From WHSW01 sp963705955 (GTDB lineage: Bacteria > Actinomycetota > Thermoleophilia > Solirubrobacterales > 70-9), in the NCBI GenBank assembly GCA_963705955.1, contig CAVPLH010000006.1, forward strand, positions 1,550,001 through 1,614,000: 64,000 nt of DNA. Reading direction: 5' to 3'. Under the pieces are notes generated by a model that saw nothing but the letters and a program-made list of their open reading frames with translations, searched no databases and was not told the origin of the DNA. The number at the start of each line of letters is the position of its first letter. The stretch's first letter is position 1. A program made the position numbers and the translations under genes. Shown here one piece after another: positions 34,550 to 43,269 of the stretch.

Positions 34550-36032
34550 ATGAGCGCCAGCAACGGAGCCACACGCGACCTATCGGTCGGGATCGTCGGC
34601 GCGGGGTTCGGCGGGGTCGGGATGGGGATCGCTCTACGGAGCGCGGGCGTGCTCGATTTCACGATCTTCGAGCGCGGGGAATCGGTCGGCGGCGTCTGGC
34701 GGGCCAACACCTACCCGGGCGCGGCCTGCGACGTTCCGTCTCACCTCTACTCGTTCTCGTTCGCACCCGGTCACAAGTGGTCGCGGCGCTACGCGCCGCA
34801 GCCCGAGATCCTCACCTACCTGCGCGATTGCGCGACCGACTTCGGGGTCATGCCCCACCTGCGCCTCGGGACCGAGGTGACGCGTGCCTCGTTCGACGGC
34901 GGGCGGGGCCGCTGGACGCTCGAGTCCTCGGACGGCGAGCGGCACGAGTTCGATCTCCTGGTCACCGCCTGCGGACAGCTCACCCGACCCGCGCTGCCGT
35001 CGATCGCCGGCGCCGAGCAGTTCGAGGGGCCGGCTTTCCACTCCGCCGAGTGGGACCACGAGAACGAGCTCGCCGGGCTCCGGGTGGCGGTGATCGGAAC
35101 CGGCGCGAGCGCGATCCAGTTCGTCCCCGAGGTCGCCGAGGTCGCTGCCGAGACGACGATCTATCAGCGCTCGGCGCCGTGGATCCTGCCGAAGAGCGAC
35201 CGCAGCTACCCGGCCTGGGAGCGGCGCCTGTTCCGGCGCTTTCCGGCCCGCGTCGCCGCGGCGCGGCTCGGGATGTTCTCGTTTCTCGAGCTCGCGACGT
35301 ACGCGTTCACGGGGCACCCCGGCGTCATGGCGCCGTTCCGGCGGCTCGCCGACCTCGAGCGCCGCCGGGTCCTCGGCCACGACCCCGAGCTGCTCGCCAA
35401 GGCGACGCCCGACTACGAGATGGGCTGCAAGCGCGTCCTGTTCACCAGCGACTGGTACCCGACCCTGGCTCGCGCCGACGTCGAGCTCGTCCAGGGCGGC
35501 GTCGAGCGGATCACGCCGCACGGAGTCGTCGGGCCGGACGGAGTCGAGCGCGAGGCGGACGCGATCGTCTACGGAACCGGCTTCGAGAGCCACAACTTCG
35601 TCGCCCCGATGGAGGTCCAGGGGATCGACGGGCTCGAGCTGAACGACTTCTGGGGCGAGCGACCGGAGGCGCTGCTGGGCACGACTGTCTCGGGGTTTCC
35701 GAACATGTTCGTGCTCTACGGGCCGAACACCAACCACGGTGCCGGCTCGGTCCCATACACGCTCGAATGCCAGTTCAGCTACGTGATCGACGCCGTCCGC
35801 CGGCTTCGGGAGGGCGGCTTCCGCTGGATCGACGTCCGCCCGGAGGCCCAGGAGGCGTGGCGCGCGGAGATCGCGCGACGCAGCGCGAAGACCGTCTGGA
35901 CCTCCGGCGGGTGCAGCAACTGGTACGTGAACTCGCGCGGCGAGAACACCAACAACTGGCCCGGGCCGTGGCTCGAGTACCGGCGTCGGACGCAGACGCC
36001 TCGACCCGGGCGACTACCGGGTCGCGGTCTAG
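34550..36032 (+). CDS. Flavin-containing (Baeyer-Villiger type) monooxygenase (frameshift near the end)
   Basis: About 494 residues. Two Rossmann motifs, GIVGAGFGGVGMGIAL for FAD at the N-terminus and AVIGTGASAIQFVPE for NADPH near residue 180, with the hallmark GVWRANTYPGAACDVPSHLY between them and YGPNTNHGAGS later. It inserts oxygen next to a carbonyl or oxidises a heteroatom. One extra base near 35996 shifts the frame just before the end; removing it gives ...RLDPGDYRVAV and a stop at 36030-36032, the usual family C-terminus. As written, the frame continues to 36199. It is followed after 4 bases by a glycosyltransferase gene. Confidence 0.9.
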
Positions 36033-36036
36033 CGCC

Positions 36037-37319
36037 GTGGCGCGAACGGTCGTCTTCTTTCCCGAGAGCGCCTACGGGCCGACCAACAACTGCGTCGGGA
36101 TCGGCGACGTGCTGCGGCGCCGCGGCGATCGTGTCGTGTTCATCATCGAGGAGTCGTTCGAGGGCGCGCTCGCCGAGAAGGGGTTCGAGGAACGGCTGAT
36201 GCGGCTGACGCCGCCGTCCGAGGAGGCCGAGGATCCGGGCCAGTTCTGGAAGGACTTCATCCGCGACACGGCTCCCGTCTTCCGCAGGCCGACGATCGAG
36301 CAGCTCGAGGGCTTCATCGCCCCGACCTTCGAGGCGCTCTGCGACGGAGCCCGCTACGTCGACGAGCGTCTGGTCGAGATCATCGACGAGGTGCGTCCCG
36401 ACGTGATCGTCGAGGACAACGTCGTCTCCTTCCCGGCGCTCCCGGCCTCCGGCCTGCCGTGGGTGCGGATCGTCTCCTGCAACCCGGCCGAGATCAAGGA
36501 TCCCGAGGTCCCACCGGCGTTCTCGGGGTATCCGGTCGCGGACCGAAGCGGCTGGTCCGACTACCGCGAGGAGTACAGGAGGGCGCTCGGTCCGCTGCAG
36601 CAGCGCTTCGACGAGTTCTGCCGCGACCGTGGGGCCCCGGCGCTCGACGAGCTCGAGTTCATCCACACGTCCCCGGAGCTCAACCTGTGGCTCTATCCGA
36701 GCGAGGTCGACTACGCCCGCGCCGAGCCGCTGACCGGCGGCCTGGCACAACCTCGAGGCGAGCGTTCGCGCGACCGATGCCGCGTGGGAGCTGCCCGAGG
36801 CGGTGGCGCCGGACGAGCGCCCGCTCATCTATCTCAGTCTCGGCTCGCTCGGCTCGGCCGACGTCGAGCTGATGCGCTCGCTGATCGGCTCGCTCGGCGA
36901 CTCGGCATACCGCGTGATCGTCTCCAAGGGGCCCCAACACGACCAGCTCGAGCTCGCCTCGAACATGGTCGGCGAGGAGTTCCTGCCTCAGACATCGATC
37001 CTGCCGATGGTCGACCTGGTGATCACCCACGGTGGCAACAACACGGTCACCGAATGCCTTTACTTCGGCAAGCCGATGGTCCTGCTGCCGCTGTTCTGGG
37101 ACCAGTACGACAACGCCCAGCGAATCGACGAGACCGGGTTCGGCGCCCGGCTCGCGACCTACGGGCACGAACCGGCCGAGCTTCACGCCGCGATCGACCG
37201 GTTGCTCTCCGACGCCGCCCCTTCACGACCACCTCGAGGCGATATCGCGCCGGCTTCGCGCCTCGCCGGGGACCGAGCGGGCGGCGGACCTGATCGCGGG
37301 CGTCGCCGCGAGCCGATAG
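36037..37319 (+). CDS. MGT/UGT-type glycosyltransferase (two frameshifts)
   Basis: GT-B glycosyltransferase of family GT1. N-terminal acceptor domain TVVFFPESAYGPTNNCVGIG and the C-terminal donor domain with RPLIYLSLGSLGSADVELM and the nucleotide-sugar motif MVDLVITHGGNNTVTECLYF then PMVLLPLFWDQYDNAQRI. Two +1 shifts interrupt it, near 36738-36741 (extra G) and at 37218-37221 (CCCC for CCC); correcting both gives a continuous protein of about 426 residues ending at 37319. It probably glycosylates a lipid or small molecule, perhaps the product of the adjacent monooxygenase. Confidence 0.85.
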
Positions 37320-37326
37320 CGGGCGG

Positions 37327-38271
37327 CTACGCGGCCGGGCGCAAGCGCCGGCGGCGAACCGTCCGCGAGCCGACCAGCTCCTCCCAGTCCGCCGCGTCGA
37401 GCCGACAGGGCTCGGTCGTCGCGAGGAAGTCCACGAGCACGTCGGCGAGCCCGTCGGGGTCCTCGAGATGGGGAAAGTGTGCCGCGCGCGGCAGGGTCTC
37501 GAAGCGGCTGTGCGGGATCGCCTCGTGAGCGGCGCGGCCGTGCTCGAGCGGGATCGTGCGGTCGCGCTCCCCCCAGACGATCATCGTCGGCAGCGCCCCG
37601 AGCAGGTAGAGGCGATCGACTGCGCTGACCCGCTGGCCGCGGGAGTCGATCACCGCGCGGAGGGTCTGTAGGAAGGCGCGCCGCGCCCCCTCGCCCTGCA
37701 GCGGCCGCAGCGCCCTGGCGACCGCCTCGAGGTAGACCGCGTTCTCGGAGCCGCGGCGCTCGAGCTCCTCGGCGAGTGCCGAGACCGATTCGACCACCCG
37801 AGGGCGCGCGGCGAGCGCCAGCGCAGGCGACGCGCCCGGCAGCGCCGCGAGCCGCAGCAACGGGCTCACCCGCGGTCCCAGCCCGCCGCTCGAGATCAGC
37901 ACCAGACGGTCGACCCGTTCCGGGAACTGCCAGAAGAACTGCATCGCGACCCCGCCGCCGAGCGAGTGGCCGACGATCGTCGCGCTGCGGATCCCGATCG
38001 CGGCGAGCAGGTCGCGGATCGCCGCGGCGTGGGCACCGAGCGAGTAGTCGCCGCGCGGAGTCGCCGAGTCGCCGTGGCCGATCAGGTCCGGAGCGATCAC
38101 GGTGTGGTCGGCGGCGAGGCGCTCCGCCACCACTCGCCAGTGGCGTGAGGAGTTGATCATCCCGTGGATCAGCACGACCGCCGGGCCGCTTCCCGCCATC
38201 CGGTAGACCACCTCGTGGCCGTGCAGGTCCGCCTGCCACTCCTCGAACCCACGCTCTCCGCTCGCCGCCAT
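37327..38271 (-). CDS. Alpha/beta hydrolase
   Basis: 314 residues. Catalytic serine in IVGHSLGGGVAM, oxyanion motif LIHGMINSSRHW, acid in VWGERDRTIP and histidine in AAHFPHLEDPDG. The cap between strands 6 and 7 is long. These features fit the epoxide-hydrolase/haloperoxidase/lipase-like group, without Asp nucleophile, so an esterase or C-C hydrolase is likely. Convergent with the glycosyltransferase. Confidence 0.9.
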   Translation of the reverse strand: MAASGERGFEEWQADLHGHEVVYRMAGSGPAVVLIHGMINSSRHWRVVAERLAADHTVIAPDLIGHGDSATPRGDYSLGAHAAAIRDLLAAIGIRSATIVGHSLGGGVAMQFFWQFPERVDRLVLISSGGLGPRVSPLLRLAALPGASPALALAARPRVVESVSALAEELERRGSENAVYLEAVARALRPLQGEGARRAFLQTLRAVIDSRGQRVSAVDRLYLLGALPTMIVWGERDRTIPLEHGRAAHEAIPHSRFETLPRAAHFPHLEDPDGLADVLVDFLATTEPCRLDAADWEELVGSRTVRRRRLRPAA

Positions 38272-38323
38272 CAGGCGGCCACCTTAGCGGCGGCACGGTC
38301 GCCGAACCTCGGCTCCGGGTCGC

Positions 38324-39235
38324 TCAGGCGACGGTCTCGGAGCCGACGGTCGCGGTGATCCGGCGCTCGGCGAGCTCGACGTACTCAGGGACGAGCTCGA
38401 AGCCGACGAAGCGCCGGCCGAGGCGCCGGCTGACGATCGCGGTCGTACCTGCGCCGATGAACGGATCGAGCACGACACCGCGCGGCGGGCAACCGGCCCG
38501 GATGCAGGGCTCGATCAACGCTTCCGGGAAGACGGCGAAGTGCGCCTCGCGACACTTGCCGAGCGGCACCGACCAGACGGTCCGCTTGTTCCGGCCGGCC
38601 GGGTGGAAGGCTTGGTCCCAACGGCCGTCGTGGAGGTTGTGATCGCCGCCGTTCTTGCCCGCCTCCGGGGTGCCGCCGCGCCTGCCGAGGTGACGGCGGC
38701 CGCCCCGCATCCGGCTCTGCTCGGTGAACGTGACGTGGGGCTCGCGGATCGCGTCGGCGTCGTAGTGGTAGCGGGGCGAGCGGGCGAGCAGGAAGACGTA
38801 CTCGTGGTCGGGGGTGGGCCGGTTCTTGACCGAGCTCGGCATCGCGTTCGGCTTCTGCCAGACGATGTCGGAGCGCAGCAGCCAGCCGTCCTCCTGAAGC
38901 GCCAGCGCGACCCGCCACGGGATCCCGAGCAAGCGGCCGTCGCGGTAGGTATCGCCGAGGTTCAGCCACGCGGTCGCGCTCGGCTTCAGCACCGGCCGCA
39001 GGGCGCTAAAGCGCTCCACGAGGCGGTCCACGTACTCGTCCGGACGACCCTCGCCGCCGAGCTCGCGGTCGTCGCGTCCTCCCGAGTAGGCCCGGTGGCC
39101 AAAGTACGGCGGGCTCGTGACGAGGCAGTCGACGACCCCGCGAGGCAGTCGCCCGGCGAGCTCCAGCGCGTCGCCGAGCAGGATCCGGTCGAGGTAAGCC
39201 TCGGCCGGCAACCGCTCTGCGGCGCCGCTGCCCAC
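38324..39235 (-). CDS. Orphan DNA methyltransferase, beta class (N4-cytosine or N6-adenine)
   Basis: 303 residues. Catalytic motif TSPPY at residues 40-44, and AdoMet motif LDPFIGAGTTAIVSRRLGRR near the C-terminus, i.e. motif IV before motif I (beta order). TSPPY rather than DPPY is typical of N4-cytosine enzymes. ILLGDALELAGRLP is the start of the fold, and the region at 150-215 is the target-recognition part (SRMRGGRRHLGRRGG...). No restriction endonuclease or specificity gene is adjacent: neighbours are a hydrolase and QueA. It is therefore likely an orphan epigenetic or regulatory methylase. Confidence 0.9.
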   Translation of the reverse strand: MGSGAAERLPAEAYLDRILLGDALELAGRLPRGVVDCLVTSPPYFGHRAYSGGRDDRELGGEGRPDEYVDRLVERFSALRPVLKPSATAWLNLGDTYRDGRLLGIPWRVALALQEDGWLLRSDIVWQKPNAMPSSVKNRPTPDHEYVFLLARSPRYHYDADAIREPHVTFTEQSRMRGGRRHLGRRGGTPEAGKNGGDHNLHDGRWDQAFHPAGRNKRTVWSVPLGKCREAHFAVFPEALIEPCIRAGCPPRGVVLDPFIGAGTTAIVSRRLGRRFVGFELVPEYVELAERRITATVGSETVA

Positions 39236-39290
39236 GACCGAATCGAATCAGGGCCCTCGGACCGCAAAAGAGCGCCGCCGGGCGCCGTTC

Positions 39291-40361
39291 TCATTTCACC
39301 GCGTGGAGGCCGGCGGCCTTCGTCGACCGGAGGATCAGGTGGCTGTCGCCGAACTCGTGCCAGAGATAGCCGTGCTCGAGCGCCGCCGCGTAGGAGCGTT
39401 CGAGCAGCTCCGCGCCCGCGGCCGCCTCGAGCATCTGCAGATGCGTCGCCTGGGGCTCGTGCCAGCCGGTGAGCAGGCCGTCGACGGTGCGTAGCCCGCG
39501 CTGCGGCGTGATCACGAGGCTCGTCCAGCCCGCGGATCCGGCCACCGACCCGTCGGGGTTGGCGGCGGTCTCGAGCGCGCGGACAACCGTCGTTCCGACG
39601 GCAACCACGCGACGGTCCCAGGCGTGGACCGCGTCGACCAGCCGCGCCGTCTCGCGCGGCACCGAATAGCGCTCCGCCTGCGGGGTCTCGTCGCGCTCGG
39701 GCGACGAGACCCCGGCGTGGAGGGTGATCGGAGCGACCAGGATCCCGCTCGCGACCAGCGCCGTGACCAGCTCGGGCGTGAACGGGCGCCCGGCGCTCGG
39801 CATCTCGGCGCTGCCCGGCTCGATCGCATAGGCGGTCTGGTAGGCATCCAGCGGCCAGTCGCCGGACGCGTAGCCGTAGCGGATCGGCCGCCCGTGGCGA
39901 GCCAGGTACTCCTCCACCCCGGTGTCTGCGTCAAACCGTGCCAGCCGAAGGCGGGCCCCGCCCGCGTACGGCGCGACCACGACCGCCGTCGCACCGCCCG
40001 CGAGGTTGAGCACTTCGCGGGCCCCGGGGCGCTCGTACGGCGAGCTGCCGTCGGCGCAGCGAAGCTCGACCACCCACCAGTCCGCAGGCATCCGCGGCGC
40101 CGGGGTGGCGAAGCGAAGCTCGACCTCGGTGCCGTCCTCGAGCCGAGCGGGCACCGCGGCGGGCAGGGTCGCGGACGTGTTGATGACCAGCAGGTCGCCC
40201 GGGTCGAGGAACCCGGGCAGGTCGCGGAAGCTCGCGTGCCGGATGCGCCCGTCGTCGCGGGTGGCGACCATCAACCGGACGTCGTCGCGCCCGGCGCCGC
40301 GCGCCTCGGGGGGCTCGTGGGCCTCGAGTCTCGGCGGCAGCGCGAAGGCCGGCGCGCTCAA
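39291..40361 (-). CDS. queA: tRNA preQ1 ribosyltransferase-isomerase (QueA-like; TTG start)
   Basis: 356 residues, QueA family: FRDLPGFLDPGDLLVINTSA at the N-terminus, then FTPELVTALVASGILVAPIT with LHAG, RYSVPRETARL, VAVGTTVVRALE and DGLLTGWHEPQATHLQMLEA. QueA transfers ribosyl from S-adenosylmethionine to preQ1 in tRNA to make epoxyqueuosine. TTG 40361 overlaps the stop of the upstream SDR gene as TTGA. No other queuosine gene is in the window, and the N-terminal part is somewhat divergent, so this could be a QueA paralogue. Confidence 0.85.
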   Translation of the reverse strand: MSAPAFALPPRLEAHEPPEARGAGRDDVRLMVATRDDGRIRHASFRDLPGFLDPGDLLVINTSATLPAAVPARLEDGTEVELRFATPAPRMPADWWVVELRCADGSSPYERPGAREVLNLAGGATAVVVAPYAGGARLRLARFDADTGVEEYLARHGRPIRYGYASGDWPLDAYQTAYAIEPGSAEMPSAGRPFTPELVTALVASGILVAPITLHAGVSSPERDETPQAERYSVPRETARLVDAVHAWDRRVVAVGTTVVRALETAANPDGSVAGSAGWTSLVITPQRGLRTVDGLLTGWHEPQATHLQMLEAAAGAELLERSYAAALEHGYLWHEFGDSHLILRSTKAAGLHAVK

Positions 40362-41044
40362 GCCGGAACCCGGGCGAGATCTGCGGCCCGGTAGCGACCG
40401 CTCGGCAGCTCGCCCTCGATCAGCGTCAGCAGACCCGGCACGCTCCGCTCGGGCGGCGGCCGGTCGGAGATGTCCTCGCCGGGGAACGCCTCCTGGTGCA
40501 TCCGGGTCCGCATGTCGCCGGGGTCGACCGCGTAGACGCGGAGGTCGGAGCGCTCGGCGCCGAGCACCGCGCTGAGCTGCTCGAGCGCGGCCTTGGCCGA
40601 TCCGTAGCCGCCCCACCCGGGGTACGCCTCGACCGCTGCGTCGGAGGTGAGGTTGAGGATCGCCGCGCCCGGGGCGAGCTCCGGGAGCGCGAGCTGCACG
40701 AGGGCGAGCGGCGCGAACACGTTCGCCGCGTAGACGCGCTCCAGCTCGGCGAGCGGGTAGTCGGCGAGCTTTGGCTGCGGGCTCGGGCCGAGCACGGAGG
40801 CGTTGTTGACGAGCAGGTCGAGCTGCCCGCAGGCGGCGGCGAGCAGGCCGCGCCGATGCCACGAATCGCGGACGTCGCCCGGCAACGCGACCACCTCGCC
40901 GAGCTCCCGCAGCTCGCTCGCCGCGCGTTCGAGCTCGGCCGCTCCACGCGCGTCGACCACGAGCCGCCAGCCGTCAGCGGCCAGGGCCCGGGAGAGAGCG
41001 AGGCCCAGCCCGCGGGAGGCACCGGTGACGATCGCGGTCGGCAT
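40358..41044 (-). CDS. SDR-family oxidoreductase
   Basis: 228 residues. Motifs IVTGASRGLGLALS, NNASVLGP, LNLTSDAAVEA and YGSAK. Short length and the C-terminal SVPGLLTLIEGELPSG suggest a cytoplasmic carbonyl reductase of unknown substrate. A TACGCT box six bases upstream of the ATG suggests leaderless transcription. It is translationally coupled to QueA. Confidence 0.88.
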   Translation of the reverse strand: MPTAIVTGASRGLGLALSRALAADGWRLVVDARGAAELERAASELRELGEVVALPGDVRDSWHRRGLLAAACGQLDLLVNNASVLGPSPQPKLADYPLAELERVYAANVFAPLALVQLALPELAPGAAILNLTSDAAVEAYPGWGGYGSAKAALEQLSAVLGAERSDLRVYAVDPGDMRTRMHQEAFPGEDISDRPPPERSVPGLLTLIEGELPSGRYRAADLARVPA

Positions 41045-41093
41045 GGGGTCAGCGTAGGCGAGTCCGGGTCCCGGTTTGTAGGGGTAATTGGTC

Positions 41094-41741
41094 CTAGGAC
41101 CGGGTGCGGACCAGCCCGGTACGCACCGCGTACAGCGCCGCCTGGGTGCGATCGCTGACCCCGAGCTTCGCCAGCACGTGGCCGACGTGGGTCTTGACCG
41201 TCTTCTCGGCGATCCCGAGCCGGCGCGCGATCAGCTTGTTCGAGAGGCCCGCGGCGATCAGCTCGAGCACCTCCTGCTCGCGGGGAGTCAGGCGCTGCGC
41301 CGGCGCGCCGGCCGGCTCTGCGATCGCCTCGACCAGCCGCGCCGCGACCGCCGGAGCGAGCAGCGTCTCGCCCTCGTGCGCGGCCCGCACCGCCCTGACG
41401 ACCTCGCGGGGCTCGGCGTCCTTGAGCAGATAGCCGGCCGCACCCGCCTGGATCGCCGGCAGCAGCCGCCGCTCGTCGCTGAAGCTGGTCAGCACGATCA
41501 CCCTGCACTCGACGCCGCGACGCCTCAGCTCGCGCATCGCCCCGACCCCGTCGAGCTCCGGCATCTCGAGGTCCATCAGGATCACCTCGGGCCGCAGCCG
41601 CTCGGCCTCGGCTACCGCCTCACGCCCGTTCGCAGCCTCGCCCGCGATCTCGATCCCGTCCTGGAGGCCGAGATAGGTGCGCAGCCCCTCGCGGACGACC
41701 GCGTGATCGTCGACGATCAGCACCCGGATCCCGTCAGCCAC
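41094..41741 (-). CDS. NarL/LuxR-type response regulator
   Basis: 215 residues from GTG 41741. Receiver domain RVLIVDDHAVVREGLRTYL with phosphoacceptor D57 (VILMDLEMP), then LTSFSDE and LLKDAEP. The C-terminal LuxR helix-turn-helix is LTPREQEVLELIAAGLSNKL then IARRLGIAEKTVKTHVGHVL. It overlaps the kinase stop by 8 bases, so kinase and regulator form a pair. Confidence 0.95.
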   Translation of the reverse strand: MADGIRVLIVDDHAVVREGLRTYLGLQDGIEIAGEAANGREAVAEAERLRPEVILMDLEMPELDGVGAMRELRRRGVECRVIVLTSFSDERRLLPAIQAGAAGYLLKDAEPREVVRAVRAAHEGETLLAPAVAARLVEAIAEPAGAPAQRLTPREQEVLELIAAGLSNKLIARRLGIAEKTVKTHVGHVLAKLGVSDRTQAALYAVRTGLVRTRS

Positions 41742-42879
41742 CGCGCACCCCGAGCGCGACCAGGCGCACCGTCGTTCCGGTCCCGGGCTCCGAGGCGACC
41801 TCGAGCCTGGCGCCGATCCGCTCCGCCCGCTCCTCCATCGAGGTGAGGCCGAGTCGGCGCGAACGCAGCTCGGGCGCCTTCGGATCGAATCCGATCCCGT
41901 CGTCGGCGACGACCAGCTCGAAACCGCCGCCGCCGTCTCCCAGCCGCACGCTGACCCGGCGTGCGGCGGAGTGGCGCAGCGCGTTCTGGACCGCCTCCTG
42001 GGCGATCCGCAGCAGATCGCGATCCCGGTCCGGGTCACCGGTCGTCGCCGAATCGGAGAGCTCGAGGGCGATCTCGGCGTCGTGCAACGGCCGCAGCGCC
42101 TCGACGTGCTTGCGCAGCGCCCCCGCGAGCCCGTCGCGCTCCAGATCGGCCGGTCGCAGCTCGCCGATCAGCGACCGCAGCTCATCGAGCGCCTCGCGCG
42201 CCAGCTCGCCGACCCGGTCGACCTGGGCGCGAGCGGCGTCCGCATCGTGATCGAGCAACGTCGAGGCGGCCTCGGCCGTGAGCACGACGCTGAACAGCTT
42301 CTGGCTGACCGCGTCGTGGAGCTCGAGCGCGAGACGGTTGCGCTCCGAGAGCGTCGAGAGCTCGCGGCTGCGCTCGTAGAGCCGCGCGTTCGTGATCGCG
42401 ATCGCCGCGTGCGAGGCGAGCAGCTCGATCAGCTCCTGATCAGCGGCGCTGAACTCGGCGGCGCCCTCCTTGCCGGTCAGATAGAAGGCGCCGATCACGC
42501 CCTCCGGGGAGACGATCGGGACGCCGAGGAACGAGCGCATGTCGGGATGGCTGGGCGGCCACCAACCGCGAAACCGGGGGTCTTCGTGGATGTCCTCGGT
42601 CCGAAACGGCTCGGTCGTCTCGAGCATCGCGCCGAGCATCCCGTGGGTCCGTGGCAGCGGTCCGATCTCCGCGATCAGCTCGTCGTCCATCCCCGAGACG
42701 ATGAAGCGGCTGAAGCCGCCGAGCCCGTCCGGGACCCCGATCGCCGAGTATCGCGCGTCGACGAGCTCGCGGGCGCGGTCGACGAGTCTCTGCAACACAT
42801 CCTCGACCGAGAGCTCGGCGGCGACCGCCAGGACAGCGTCGCTGACGGCACGCAGGGCGGGGCTGAGGGCGTCGCTCAC
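41734..42879 (-). CDS. GAF-domain sensor histidine kinase, NarX/DegS type
   Basis: 381 residues from GTG 42879. Residues 20-165 are a GAF domain (VEDVLQRLVDRARELVDARY, GVPIVSPEGVIGAFYLTGK). The HisKA_3 phosphoacceptor is H188 in ALELHDAVSQKLFSVVL. The ATPase domain has LLRIAQEAVQNALRHSAA and FELVVADDGIGFDPK. No membrane helix is seen, so it senses a cytoplasmic signal through the GAF domain. Target genes of the pair are unknown. Confidence 0.94.
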   Translation of the reverse strand: MSDALSPALRAVSDAVLAVAAELSVEDVLQRLVDRARELVDARYSAIGVPDGLGGFSRFIVSGMDDELIAEIGPLPRTHGMLGAMLETTEPFRTEDIHEDPRFRGWWPPSHPDMRSFLGVPIVSPEGVIGAFYLTGKEGAAEFSAADQELIELLASHAAIAITNARLYERSRELSTLSERNRLALELHDAVSQKLFSVVLTAEAASTLLDHDADAARAQVDRVGELAREALDELRSLIGELRPADLERDGLAGALRKHVEALRPLHDAEIALELSDSATTGDPDRDRDLLRIAQEAVQNALRHSAARRVSVRLGDGGGGFELVVADDGIGFDPKAPELRSRRLGLTSMEERAERIGARLEVASEPGTGTTVRLVALGVRGG

Positions 42880-43039
42880 TCGTCCAATGGTGACGCCTGC
42901 GCAAGCGCGCAGCCACGAGCGATGATCTCGACCCGCCCGATGACTGCTGCAGCGTTTCCGACAGCCCGCTGGGATGTTTTGCGTCTCCCTCCCCCTTCGA
43001 GCCGACTCCTACTTCGAGGGGGCGTGGAAGAGGCATGCA

Positions 43040-43246
43040 ATGTCAGAGGACATCACCCCGGACCAGGTAGTCGACGCAGCGCGGGAGCTGGGCCAGGACG
43101 AGTTCACCCGCGGCGACGTCGCCCAGAAGCTCGGCGTCCAGAGGCCCGAGATGAAGAAGGGCTTCAATCAGGCGCGCAAGGCCGGTCGCCTGACGAAGAC
43201 CCGCGACGACGAGGAGAACACGGGCCACTTCCGGCTCAGCGACTAG
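43040..43246 (+). CDS. Small helix-turn-helix-like protein
   Basis: 68 residues from ATG 43040, ribosome site GGAAGAGG. A compact winged-helix-like fold is suggested by TPDQVVDAARELGQDEFTRG, DVAQKLGVQRPEMKKGFNQA and RKAGRLTKTRDDEENTGHFR. Small, charged, no membrane helix. Probably a DNA-binding protein; its regulatory target is unknown. Divergent from the histidine kinase. Confidence 0.7.
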   Translation: MSEDITPDQVVDAARELGQDEFTRGDVAQKLGVQRPEMKKGFNQARKAGRLTKTRDDEENTGHFRLSD

Positions 43247-43269
43247 CGCCGACGCCGGCGCCCTGCCGC

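Noticed and set aside
34777..37293. An 838-codon frame taken as a single monooxygenase-glycosyltransferase fusion
   Set aside because: The first part is an out-of-frame shadow of the monooxygenase; only the portion after GTG 36037 matches a glycosyltransferase.
38324..40361. Restriction-modification or phage-defence island around the methyltransferase
   Set aside because: No nuclease, helicase or toxin gene is adjacent; QueA and hydrolases are housekeeping neighbours.
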